64,000 nucleotides of DNA, taken from positions 1 to 64,000 of the forward strand of contig NZ_QUHC01000008.1 in assembly GCF_003479425.1 (NCBI RefSeq), written 5' to 3'. A program made the translations under genes and the position numbers. Shown here piece by piece: positions 1 to 8,396 of the stretch (positions are counted from its first letter, which is position 1; every line of letters begins with the position of its first letter). Origin of the DNA: Odoribacter sp. AF15-53. GTDB taxonomy: Bacteria > Bacteroidota > Bacteroidia > Bacteroidales > Marinifilaceae. The notes under the pieces were generated by a model. That model searched no databases and was not told the DNA's origin. It worked only from the letters and a program-made list of their open reading frames with translations.

Positions 1-159
1 ATGGAGAAAGGCATGGAGGAAGGTATGGAAAAAGGTATGGAAAAAGGAAAAGCGGAAGAAAAACAGCAAATTGCCCGAAACATGAAATCATTTGGCCTGG
101 CTCCGGAGGCTATCGCTAAAATGACCGGACTCTCTCTCGAAGAGATCAATAGGTTATAA
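1..159 (+). CDS. Rpn-family recombination-promoting nuclease/putative transposase, C-terminal fragment
   Basis: Only the last 52 codons are in the window; the open frame runs in from the left edge and stops at 157-159. The fragment has a run of Met-Glu-Lys-Gly-type repeats followed by a segment like AKMTGLSLEEINRL. That combination is typical of the C-terminal tail of Rpn/PDDEXK nuclease-transposase proteins, which end in an EKG-rich linker and a short 'TGLS.EEI..L' helix. The nuclease core lies outside the window, so activity cannot be judged. The first ATG seen here is probably internal. Assignment is by tail motif only. Confidence 0.6.
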   Translation: MEKGMEEGMEKGMEKGKAEEKQQIARNMKSFGLAPEAIAKMTGLSLEEINRL

Positions 160-535
160 TTTCCTCAATACCAAGGCTTACATCTCTTCGTTATCTCTCC
201 GTTATCTTTTCGTTATCCCTTCGTTCCTATGTAGGGAAGTTTATCCTTACTATAACGAAAACATAACGAAGAGATGTAAGCCTTAGTATTGATTTAATAC
301 ATCTTACAACAGGCATATCATTAAAGGTTTTCGAACCACACCTGAAAATATCATATCTACTTCTTTGGGCTTTCTGTTACTCTAGCTCCCATCTTCATTC
401 TATCTAGCTTCTATCTATTTTCTATCAACATAGAATCGAGACAAAATAAACGAAGATGAAAATCAAGATGGAGTACATATTAAATATATTCCATCTTCCT
501 TTAAGCATCAAAATATTTTCCTTGACACGCTTTTA
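160..535. repeat. Intergenic region with a long near-perfect inverted repeat
   Basis: This gap has no plausible gene. Positions 167-194 and 263-290 are 28-base inverted arms with one mismatch. Inside them are further CGTTAT/ATAACG pairs (about 206-215 against 252-261), so the transcript could fold into one long hairpin. A second, weaker dyad lies at about 384-476 (CATCTTCAT against GAAGATGAAAATCAAGATGG). The structure sits downstream of both the nuclease fragment (+) and the response regulator gene (-). It could be a terminator between convergent genes or a MITE-like repeat next to a transposase-like gene. Confidence 0.7.
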
Positions 536-1234
536 CTAAAATTCACTAGAAGACAAAACATACCCTTCCCCGAAAGTATTTGAGAGAAACAAGGAAGTAT
601 CCGGTTCCAATATTTTCTTCAATTTAATAATACCTTTTCTTAGCGCATTTCCTTTCTCTTTATACTCGAAATTTCCCCACAATCCACGGATCAGATACTC
701 ATACCCCGCCACCTCATGCATTTTAACACAAAGCAAATGCAATAGACGAGCATCCATCGTTTTCAGAAGTATCATTTGCCCGTCCATCGTCAACAGACCA
801 GCGACAGCATTAAACTTTGTCATCTCCGATAAGAAATAAACCTGATGATTGCCATCATCCCGTACAACCCGACGGTAGACGTTGTTCAGTTTTGCTATTA
901 AAAATTCCACGGGAACTCCCTTCCGGATACAATCATCTGCTCCCAATTTTATCGCCTCCAATTCCTTCGCAACATCCATGTGCGAACTGTAAAAAATGAT
1001 AGGAACTCGCTCGTTTATTTTCCTGACGCATTCCACGAGCTCTAACCCGTCTTTTCCGGGAATCTCCAAGTCTACCAATAATAAATCCGGAGGATTATAG
1101 CGAAAGACATCCCACGCTCTCACCCCATCATAAACGACCCGAACCTGAAATTCATGTTCTTCCAACGAATCCTTCACCATTCTGGCAGTTCGTTCGTCAT
1201 CTTCCGCGTACAAAATATCCACTTTCTTTCCCAT
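536..1234 (-). CDS. OmpR-type response regulator
   Basis: This 232-residue two-domain regulator has a receiver domain (about 5-125) and a winged-helix output domain (about 135-230). The acidic pocket is E11-D12-D13, the phospho-acceptor is D55 in LLLVDLEIPG, and the switch Ser and conserved Lys (IRKG) are present. The output domain has the OmpR-family pattern, ending GEGYVLSS. It is expected to be phosphorylated by the kinase encoded just upstream, whose 3' end overlaps this start by 61 bases, suggesting translational coupling. Target genes are unknown. The family call is firm. Confidence 0.9.
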   Translation of the reverse strand: MGKKVDILYAEDDERTARMVKDSLEEHEFQVRVVYDGVRAWDVFRYNPPDLLLVDLEIPGKDGLELVECVRKINERVPIIFYSSHMDVAKELEAIKLGADDCIRKGVPVEFLIAKLNNVYRRVVRDDGNHQVYFLSEMTKFNAVAGLLTMDGQMILLKTMDARLLHLLCVKMHEVAGYEYLIRGLWGNFEYKEKGNALRKGIIKLKKILEPDTSLFLSNTFGEGYVLSSSEF

Positions 1235-2577
1235 TGTTCACAAGGTAAAATAATAATAAACTCGGTTCCTTCATTTACAACACTATTAACACTCACGTTC
1301 CCGTGATGAGCTTTCACGGCAGAATGCACGAAAGACAATCCGATGCCAAACCCTTTCCTCGAACGATCTTCCCGCACGGAAGGATCACGATAATAAATCT
1401 CGAAAATATGTTTTAATCCCTTAGGTGAAATCCCCAGCCCGTTATCCTTCACCCGGATCTCAACCCATTTTCCCCGTTCCTGACAAGTTATGTCTATCGT
1501 TACACTCTCTCCCGAATACTTTATTGCATTCCCGATCAGGTTCTCGAAAACCACGGGTAAATAAACCGGATCGGCCGATATCTCCGGATTCTTCATATCG
1601 CAACAGATATTAATTTTCACGTGTTTACCCAACGGAACTTGTACGAAATTCAACACGGACAACTTCTCGAACATTTCTTTCAAATGAATCATTCGAGGGT
1701 AAATCTCAATTCTGTGAAAAATATCCGATAGAGTTAACAAACGGGTAATCGCATTACCCATATCGTCTTGTCTCTCACCTACACCCTCTAGTAATTGCCG
1801 GTGCTTTTCCTTCATCATCCCCCCGCACTCCTTGTAAATAATACCTCGGGCCACGCTCATGTAGTCCAAGGGAGATCGTAAATTATGCATGACCGTGTTC
1901 AGGAAAAGATGTTGCCCGATTGTACGCTTTTTATCCCGGCTAATTTTACGTGTCAAAATCACGATACATACAACCAACAAAATCAAGAAGATAAACAAAA
2001 TGCTAAAAGAAGCTTTCGATCGCTTCCAAAACAGGTGCAGCGGAAACATAAACTCCATTTTTAGCACATGTTTTTCTGAAAAGCCCAATTTAACCGAGTC
2101 AGCTTCAATCGTTAACCAAGAATATATATGCCCTACTTCAAAACGGTCGATTCCGTTTCCAAGACTATCTGACAAATAAATCACGGCAGGAAAGCTCTTT
2201 TCTTCTATTTTCATCTTTTGCCGAAGCATGGTATACAATTTATCCAACGACCAAAGTGCCGTGTCACGAATATCATACAGCGCCCGAAGTTCGGCCTCGG
2301 CTAAATCTTCCTCTCCTTGAATCGAACACTTCTTGATCTTCCCCCCTTTTGCAACCGTCAAACAATGTATTGCACGATCAATCGACACCGCCGTTGGTTT
2401 CTGTGCGGATAATAAATTCAATTCGTTTATGACACGAGTAACTTTATGATTCACTCTCGAAATAAACTTATCATTTTGGAATTGATACAACTTCACGATT
2501 GAAACGACTTGCCAGGCAAGCACTCCAAGAATTGCGATCACCGCAACAATCCAGTTAATTCCAATGCGTTTCTTCAT
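1174..2577 (-). CDS. Membrane sensor histidine kinase
   Basis: This 467-residue kinase has two membrane segments (about 8-30 and 189-209) enclosing a roughly 155-residue extracytoplasmic sensor region. A HisKA domain follows with the phospho-acceptor in MHNLRSPLDY (H231), then a HATPase domain with an N-box LIGNAIKYS (346-354), G1 box VKDNGLGIS (376-384) and GFGIGLSF (409-416). No PAS or HAMP domain is recognisable. It lies 5' of and overlaps the response regulator gene, forming a kinase-regulator operon. The sensor region gives no clue to the signal. Confidence 0.92.
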   Translation of the reverse strand: MKKRIGINWIVAVIAILGVLAWQVVSIVKLYQFQNDKFISRVNHKVTRVINELNLLSAQKPTAVSIDRAIHCLTVAKGGKIKKCSIQGEEDLAEAELRALYDIRDTALWSLDKLYTMLRQKMKIEEKSFPAVIYLSDSLGNGIDRFEVGHIYSWLTIEADSVKLGFSEKHVLKMEFMFPLHLFWKRSKASFSILFIFLILLVVCIVILTRKISRDKKRTIGQHLFLNTVMHNLRSPLDYMSVARGIIYKECGGMMKEKHRQLLEGVGERQDDMGNAITRLLTLSDIFHRIEIYPRMIHLKEMFEKLSVLNFVQVPLGKHVKINICCDMKNPEISADPVYLPVVFENLIGNAIKYSGESVTIDITCQERGKWVEIRVKDNGLGISPKGLKHIFEIYYRDPSVREDRSRKGFGIGLSFVHSAVKAHHGNVSVNSVVNEGTEFIIILPCEQWERKWIFCTRKMTNELPEW

Positions 2578-2693
2578 ATACAGGGGAATTACTATAACAT
2601 ATTTATCATATTAAACAAACTAAAACACGTGAAAAATAGAACAATTTTGCCACAACTGAGCCTATTATTCGACTATTTATTATCATACATTTA

Positions 2694-2701
2694 CAAAAGT
2701 A
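2694..2701 (-). promoter_or_regulatory. Candidate Bacteroides-type -7 box for the two-component operon
   Basis: On the minus strand this reads TACTTTTG, a perfect TAnnTTTG match, about 115 bases upstream of the kinase start. No clear TTTG -33 box is seen. The rest of the gap 2578-2894 is AT-rich and holds no gene; I could not find a convincing promoter for the lipoprotein gene starting at 2895. Confidence 0.45.
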
Positions 2702-2894
2702 ACAAATACTAATTGAAATAAAAGAAAAAACGAGAATCTATTCCAACTTTAGTAGGTAATCTTATTTTTTCAAGAAAGAGAGGTGAAAACAAGAGAAAAT
2801 CAGACATTTGAAGAAAAAACCGTAATCTTCACACGAATAACTCATTTGTGTTTCTATACCGGAATCAATATTTAATCAACAAAATCTAAAATTT

Positions 2895-3626
2895 ATGAGA
2901 AAAATTACATTTTTTGCAGCTCTATTTATCAGCATCCTATTCGCTGCATGTCAAAACTCGGACCTAGAACTTGCACAAGTAGAAAACTTAACAAATGGGG
3001 AGCAAGTTACCCCGTTAAGAGAAACCTTCGATTTCACCTACAAAGGGGAATCTTATTCTTCACCTTTCTATATGGAGAACGACACGCTGATGATTCTTGA
3101 AGATGAAAAAGTTGCAGCCGTTTATGATAGAATTCAAGAGTTGCCGGAGCTAGCAACTTATGTTGCTCCCAATGGAGATATTGAATATTACGATTCTTAT
3201 GAAGAACTGGAGATAAATAAACAATCTAAAGGACTTAAAAATAAGAATGCAATTTCCAGATCATTTGGCTATTCATACGAAATCTACATATACGAACATG
3301 CAGACTACAACACTCAACGCCAAGGAAGAAAAGTATTACTTAATTCTCCTGTTGCAATCCCACACCTTAAAGCTTATGCCATGGATGACATGATATCATC
3401 ATTTACAGCAGGTGCTCGCAATCTGATATATTCTGCTAGGGGCGGAATAACATTTTTCAGAAATCCTGATTATAAAGCCCAATCTATAACATTTACAATT
3501 AATGGCATCATCAGTGAGGAATCTGGTTATCGCTATTATTGCAAAGTTAGGAATTTTCATGATTATAAGGTAAAAAAAGGAATTAATTGGAACGATCGAA
3601 TTTCATCTATAAAAACCTTTGAATAA
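2895..3626 (+). CDS. Lipoprotein with C-terminal beta/gamma-crystallin-like domain
   Basis: This 243-residue protein has a lipoprotein signal ending FAAC (C19). The first half (20-120) is unrecognised. The C-terminal half (about 125-243) resembles a two-motif beta/gamma-crystallin domain. It has aromatic-xxxx-aromatic starts (Y133..Y138 and F188..Y193), each followed by a calcium-binding (N/D)(N/D)xx(S/T)S signature: DDMISS (164-169) and NDRISS (233-238). Such domains bind Ca2+ and stabilise extracellular proteins. The gene stands alone. Crystallin assignment is by motif only; lipoprotein assignment is strong. Confidence 0.65.
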   Translation: MRKITFFAALFISILFAACQNSDLELAQVENLTNGEQVTPLRETFDFTYKGESYSSPFYMENDTLMILEDEKVAAVYDRIQELPELATYVAPNGDIEYYDSYEELEINKQSKGLKNKNAISRSFGYSYEIYIYEHADYNTQRQGRKVLLNSPVAIPHLKAYAMDDMISSFTAGARNLIYSARGGITFFRNPDYKAQSITFTINGIISEESGYRYYCKVRNFHDYKVKKGINWNDRISSIKTFE

Positions 3627-3711
3627 TAAAATATATAAAAGCTCAATCGAAACAACCGAGTTTCATCTCTCAAAGTTCATTATTAATTAGCTTTTAAATA
3701 AACTTGTCACG

Positions 3712-3754
3712 CAAAAGTCAATGAATCCATTCTGGAATTGTTGACTTTTGTTTT
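3712..3754 (+). terminator. Possible rho-independent terminator
   Basis: A 10-base stem CAAAAGTCAA / TTGACTTTTG with a 19-base loop is followed by TTTTC. The stem is AT-rich and the loop long, so the call is weak. It lies 86 bases after the crystallin-like lipoprotein gene. Confidence 0.35.
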
Positions 3755-4334
3755 CTAATAATAATCATAGATTCCAGCAGCATGAACTATCCTTCAAAAA
3801 TAGTCAGAGGGAAGAAAACAAGAAGATAGGATGTTCTATTTCCATCGAAAATACGCAAGAATTTCATCACAACAATATCCCCTCATCATATATTTAAGAC
3901 TCGACGATCTCTATTCAATTATTTTTCGGGTATAGAAATAGCATCCCACTACCATATAACAACAAGATAAGATAATTAAAGAAGGATGAAGTATCATAAA
4001 CCTTAGATCAACTTTTGGATTATACTTGATAGTCTCTTATCATGTAAAAATTCAGATAAATAATCAACAAATAAAACTGGAATAATCCTATCCCCCGAGT
4101 ATTCATCTAAAAGCTCCGGGAAGAGTGATTTTTTCCTCTCTGTTACTTCTATCTCCTAGCCGAAATCATATCCAAAAGATCGAATGACTTAAGACTTCCT
4201 ATATTTTCATTTACAGTGGAGGAATGTAGTACTCTGTCACTTCAAAATATTCTAAGAAAATCACATCATAATCCATTCACAGAATCGAACTATTTCATTT
4301 ATTTCTCTACGGCTACAAATCAATCCCAAAAAAA

Positions 4335-4355
4335 GAGGAGTCGGTAAGACTCCTC
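4335..4355 (-). terminator. Rho-independent terminator of the Kelch lipoprotein gene
   Basis: An 8-base perfect stem GAGGAGTC / GACTCCTC with a 5-base loop is flanked on the left by a run of A, which reads as a T tract on the minus strand. It lies just downstream of the gene ending at 4387. Confidence 0.85.
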
Positions 4356-4386
4356 CTATATTTCATAGAAACTCTTTATATAAGAA

Positions 4387-5505
4387 TTAATAGTCGTTTC
4401 TACGCGTTTCTTTCACATCCGGAATAAACTTCCAAGTAGAATTAGAAAAATATCTTACTGAAGAACTAGAAGAAGCATCTATAGGATCAGGGCTAACTCC
4501 TCCCGTAGTATAATATCCGTAACCATCAGCAACAAAAGAAACAGCCCCACAAACAGTACCTGCGGATGGAGCTAAATCCTCCATCTGATGCCATTGGTCT
4601 TTTTTGTGATTATATTTCCATACTGTTTGGATAGCAGTTCCCCCATACCCGGTTGCAATATAAGCATAGTAATCAGCATCTTTCCCTTTATTAGAAACAA
4701 AAGAAACAGCAAAAGCTCTTGGGATTCGACCATAATCCTTATCCTGTTTCACTCCAGGCTTATCAGTTAGAGCTTGCATTTCCTCCCAAGCAACCTTACC
4801 TCCACCAAGTGGGGTACACTTTATATTATCGTAGGCATATCCAGACCCCTTTGCTCCCAAACATACATAAGCAGCACCACCAACAACAAAAGCTGATGCA
4901 CCATATTTTTGATCTCCTTTAAATCCTAAATCTCCTGACCAAGAATCATTTTCAGGATCATAGCAGTAAAAATCTTTAAAAAGTAATGCCTTATCAGCAC
5001 GCCCTGTTCCCACGTATCCATAATTATCTAATGTGAAAGCGACTGCATCTCGACGAGCTTCACCAGGGAAATCGGCTACTTTTTCCCAAGTTTCAGTTTC
5101 AGGATCAAAGCGATAAAAATCATCCAAATACTCCTTAGGACGATTACCTTCCGTTGTATTCATTGAAGAGATATAACCTAATCCTACATAAGCATAGGTC
5201 TTCCCTCCCTTTTGTGCAACAAATGCAACTGCACCATGACGCCCTTTACCTGGGAAGTTATCAGGAACATCACTCCAAGTACCTTCTTTTAAATTATACT
5301 TTTTAAAGTCCTTATATTCAGCTAAATCGACTCCAAACCCCAATCCTACGTAAGCGTAATCACCTATCGTAAACGATACCGCCTGATTTCGCAATCTACC
5401 ACTAAATTCAGGAGCTTTTGCCCAGTCACCCAAATGATCATCATCATCACAAGCGACAAAAGCAAACCCTAAAATGGCTAGTACTAATAAACTAAATGTT
5501 CTCAT
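4387..5505 (-). CDS. Surface lipoprotein with Kelch-type beta-propeller repeats
   Basis: This 372-residue protein starts with a lipoprotein signal (FVAC, C19) followed by DDDDH, an acidic lipoprotein-export signal suggesting display on the cell surface. The rest is a series of about six repeats of roughly 50 residues. Each contains a pattern like 'R..AV.F......YVG.G' and 'D...YDPE...W', as in Kelch or galactose-oxidase-like propellers. Kelch propellers bind ligands or partners; no catalytic residues are evident. It is divergent from the DUF4270 gene across a 225-base promoter region, and such genes are often neighbours in Bacteroidales, as I recall. Ligand unknown. Confidence 0.8.
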   Translation of the reverse strand: MRTFSLLVLAILGFAFVACDDDDHLGDWAKAPEFSGRLRNQAVSFTIGDYAYVGLGFGVDLAEYKDFKKYNLKEGTWSDVPDNFPGKGRHGAVAFVAQKGGKTYAYVGLGYISSMNTTEGNRPKEYLDDFYRFDPETETWEKVADFPGEARRDAVAFTLDNYGYVGTGRADKALLFKDFYCYDPENDSWSGDLGFKGDQKYGASAFVVGGAAYVCLGAKGSGYAYDNIKCTPLGGGKVAWEEMQALTDKPGVKQDKDYGRIPRAFAVSFVSNKGKDADYYAYIATGYGGTAIQTVWKYNHKKDQWHQMEDLAPSAGTVCGAVSFVADGYGYYTTGGVSPDPIDASSSSSVRYFSNSTWKFIPDVKETRRNDY

Positions 5506-5570
5506 ACTTTTTCCTACTTGATTATTTTATATTTGCAATATTCTAATAATGCTTTTTCTGATTCGAAAGG

Positions 5571-5578
5571 CAAAACTA
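5571..5578 (-). promoter_or_regulatory. Candidate promoter for the Kelch gene
   Basis: On the minus strand this is TAGTTTTG, a perfect -7 box, about 66 bases upstream of the Kelch start. A TTTG at 5601-5604 (minus) lies 22 bases further upstream, slightly beyond the usual 19-21 spacing. Confidence 0.5.
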
Positions 5579-5693
5579 CATATTTTATTATGAAATCCAA
5601 CAAAACAATGACAGAAATGTCACGCATTCTTTTTTTTTAACCTCTCATTAGATAAAATACAAGTCCAAATATCGATTTTTTAGAAAATAGTTA

Positions 5694-5701
5694 TACCTTC
5701 G
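5694..5701 (+). promoter_or_regulatory. Candidate -7 box for the DUF4270/outer-membrane operon
   Basis: TACCTTCG matches TAnnTTTG with one change and lies 29 bases upstream of the DUF4270 start codon at 5731. A T-rich stretch at about 5676-5681 could act as the -33 region. Confidence 0.45.
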
Positions 5702-5730
5702 CATCTTGTTATAAAACAAAATCAAGAAAC

Positions 5731-7068
5731 ATGAGAGTATTCTTTATCGCTATTTTTTTGTTATCATTATATGCGTGTGACAATGATCTTACAACGATTG
5801 GAGATAATTTAATTCCCAATGATCGTTATGTAGAAGTTAAACGTTTTATACTGGATGAAACTTCAACAATCAAGTTAGATTCGTTTCCGACGTCCGCCCT
5901 GTCATCCACAAGTGCATTCTTGCTTACAATGGGAAATATTCAAGATTATTATACAGGGGAAACCAAAGCAACACCTTATTTTCAAGTAACTCCTACTGGT
6001 TTTGCGACAAGTGTTACGTGGGAATCGAACTGTATGTTTGACTCTCTAACGTTAAAGATTCCCAATCCCGTAACACTAGCAGGTGATACAACCAGTTACC
6101 AGACTTTTGATTTATATCAATTGGCTGAACACATGGTTTATGACATAGATAACCCCATATTTTGTAATATAGATTCCTTACCGTGGTACAAGAAACTATC
6201 GACCCTAACCATCTATCCCCAACAAGATAGTTATACAAGAGAATTGTATTTCAAAATAAATGACACGATCGGTCAAAATTTATTTGATCGTATGCGATCC
6301 CGTGACCCTATGTTTGAAGACGGTTACAAATTTATGGACTATCTTAAAGGATTAGCCATTGTTCCGAGAGACGACAATTCATTACTTACATCTCTTACAG
6401 CTTCAGGGATAGAACTCAGATGTTATTACCACATCGGTGCAAAAGAAGGATTGTATTTCAGCTTTCCAACATCCTCAGGATCTAGTTATGCCTATACAAA
6501 TATAAAATATAAACATACAGAATCTGCAAAATTCAAAGCGATCAAAGATGCAACATTCAGAGACTCTATACCTTTCCAAAAAGAAAACATGGCCGTTATA
6601 GAGGGAATGAATGGATTCATGTTAAAAATGAAAGTACCATCTATCATAGAGTCTATCAAGTATCAAACAATCGTGAAAGCCGAGATCGAATTGAAGCCGA
6701 ACACGGATATATGGGAAAATATTCCAGAACCACAACTATTAAGTGTATATGTTGTCAGCAGTGATAACTATGTAAAACAAGTATTGTCAGACTATTCTAA
6801 CAATACTATATATGGAATTCTTTCTCAAAACATATTAGATCGTGATAGCAAGAAATATACTATTGACCTCACGGATTTTTACATGCAACAAGTGGAAGGA
6901 CTCCAACCTTTAGATCGAGATATTTATTTATTGATCGGTTTGCCAGGATATATTTATTCTCCATGGAACGGTTATCAAATATTTGCCGGAGATGTCTATA
7001 ATAAATTCCAACGGGTTATCTTCGAAGAGTTACCAGTATTCAGTATATATTATAGCAATTACAAGTAA
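5731..7068 (+). CDS. DUF4270-family lipoprotein
   Basis: This 445-residue protein has a short signal ending LYAC (C16) followed by a region starting DNDLTTIGDNLIPND. That opening resembles the Bacteroidota DUF4270 family, which has a lipobox, then 'D....IG....P', and a beta-rich body. The family is uncharacterised; members are predicted envelope lipoproteins. The next gene starts 24 bases downstream and encodes an outer-membrane barrel, so they are probably co-transcribed. It is divergent from the Kelch lipoprotein. I infer an outer-surface complex of the three but have no direct evidence for its substrate. Confidence 0.8.
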   Translation: MRVFFIAIFLLSLYACDNDLTTIGDNLIPNDRYVEVKRFILDETSTIKLDSFPTSALSSTSAFLLTMGNIQDYYTGETKATPYFQVTPTGFATSVTWESNCMFDSLTLKIPNPVTLAGDTTSYQTFDLYQLAEHMVYDIDNPIFCNIDSLPWYKKLSTLTIYPQQDSYTRELYFKINDTIGQNLFDRMRSRDPMFEDGYKFMDYLKGLAIVPRDDNSLLTSLTASGIELRCYYHIGAKEGLYFSFPTSSGSSYAYTNIKYKHTESAKFKAIKDATFRDSIPFQKENMAVIEGMNGFMLKMKVPSIIESIKYQTIVKAEIELKPNTDIWENIPEPQLLSVYVVSSDNYVKQVLSDYSNNTIYGILSQNILDRDSKKYTIDLTDFYMQQVEGLQPLDRDIYLLIGLPGYIYSPWNGYQIFAGDVYNKFQRVIFEELPVFSIYYSNYK

Positions 7069-7092
7069 ACGAATTATTACGTAGGGTCAAAA

Positions 7093-8361
7093 ATGAAACT
7101 TATGAGAAAGTTATTAGCATGTATCATTATTTTATTGATAACAATCAGTTCTTTTGGACAAAATAATTCAGGAACTCCCTATTCAAAAGAGGGATTCGGA
7201 TTATTACCAGACAATTACGGAGCGTTTACGGGTATGGGAGGAGTATCTGCCGCAATGCGGGATAATTACAATATCAACTTTTTAAATCCGGCTTCTTATA
7301 CGGCATTGGATTCTGTTCGGTTTTATTTTCAAACCGGAGCCACAGGAGAATACGTTGACATCTCGTCAAACAAAACACATTCAACTTATAAAGTTGCCCA
7401 AAATGGAGAAGTTACGATGGCTTTTCGCGTATACAAAAAACTATTTATGTCACTAGGTATTCTTCAACGATCCAACCGAGGATTTGACGTATTATATAAT
7501 AACAATGTACGAGGAGATTATTCCATGCGTTACATACAACATATCGAAGGAGAGGGTGGATTGAATGAAGTATATCTGGGATTAGCTTATCAATTAGGTC
7601 GACTATCAGTGGGAGTAAATGCTTCTTATTTATTTGGACGAATCGATGATCGACTAACATTAGTCTTACAGCCTGCAACTAGTGGATATTACATGAAGAC
7701 GCAAACGGTCACCCAGATGGGAAGTGCTCTATTTACCCTAGGCGCCCAATTACCATTCACTATTGGTAAGAAACATGATTTTGTAATCGGTACAAGCTTT
7801 AATTTTGGCACGCCATTACATGCAAATCAAACTTTTGTTTCTTACAAAATAAGTAATACAACTTCTACCATGATTCCCGTAGATAATGATGCAACAGAAA
7901 ATAGTAGTGTATTTTATCCTTTCAGAATAACGACAGGGATCTCTTATCAGTTTAATAAAAAATGGCTCTTTTCAGGAGATTATACATTCCAAAACATGTC
8001 TCAATACGAAGAGTTCCATACAAACAAAGAATATCAAAATTATCACAAAGTAGCTCTTGGAGGATTTTTGCAACCTAACGTAAGTGGACGTTACTGGTGG
8101 CAAAGAAATAAATATATGGCAGGAACCTATTTCACAAGATCACATCTTAGATTCAATTCGACGGATATTAATACCTATGGAGTGGCCATCGGAACACAAA
8201 TCCCAATTCGTCTTCAACGTCAGGAATTGATGTTGGGAGTGGCGGTAGATCTTGGAATGAGAGGAACGCACCGGAATAACCAGATTCTGGAAAAATACGC
8301 GAAATTAAGAATAAACATTGCCTTTAAAGAGATCTGGTTTATGAAAGCCAAGATTTATTAA
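7093..8361 (+). CDS. Outer-membrane beta-barrel protein (FadL/PorV-like)
   Basis: This 422-residue protein has a cleavable signal peptide (about 1-23, ending SSFGQ). Its N-terminal motif 'GFG...GMGG....RD....NFLNPASYTALDS' resembles FadL- and PorV-like outer-membrane barrels, in which an early 'NPA' segment follows the plug. The body alternates aromatic and polar residues as expected for transmembrane strands. The alternative start Met4 is possible. It follows the DUF4270 gene closely and likely forms an operon with it. Transported substrate unknown. Confidence 0.75.
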   Translation: MKLMRKLLACIIILLITISSFGQNNSGTPYSKEGFGLLPDNYGAFTGMGGVSAAMRDNYNINFLNPASYTALDSVRFYFQTGATGEYVDISSNKTHSTYKVAQNGEVTMAFRVYKKLFMSLGILQRSNRGFDVLYNNNVRGDYSMRYIQHIEGEGGLNEVYLGLAYQLGRLSVGVNASYLFGRIDDRLTLVLQPATSGYYMKTQTVTQMGSALFTLGAQLPFTIGKKHDFVIGTSFNFGTPLHANQTFVSYKISNTTSTMIPVDNDATENSSVFYPFRITTGISYQFNKKWLFSGDYTFQNMSQYEEFHTNKEYQNYHKVALGGFLQPNVSGRYWWQRNKYMAGTYFTRSHLRFNSTDINTYGVAIGTQIPIRLQRQELMLGVAVDLGMRGTHRNNQILEKYAKLRINIAFKEIWFMKAKIY

Positions 8362-8396
8362 AGACATCATATTTCATATTTAGAAAACTAAAACAC

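Larger units (their letters stand above)
3627..4386. other. Gene-free intergenic region
   Basis: I see no gene in these 760 AT-rich bases. Two hairpins mark its borders. A weak one (3712-3721 with 3741-3750, then TTTTC) could end the upstream lipoprotein transcript. A strong one at 4335-4355 ends the opposing Kelch gene. The middle may be decayed coding sequence, but nothing identifiable remains. Confidence 0.5.
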
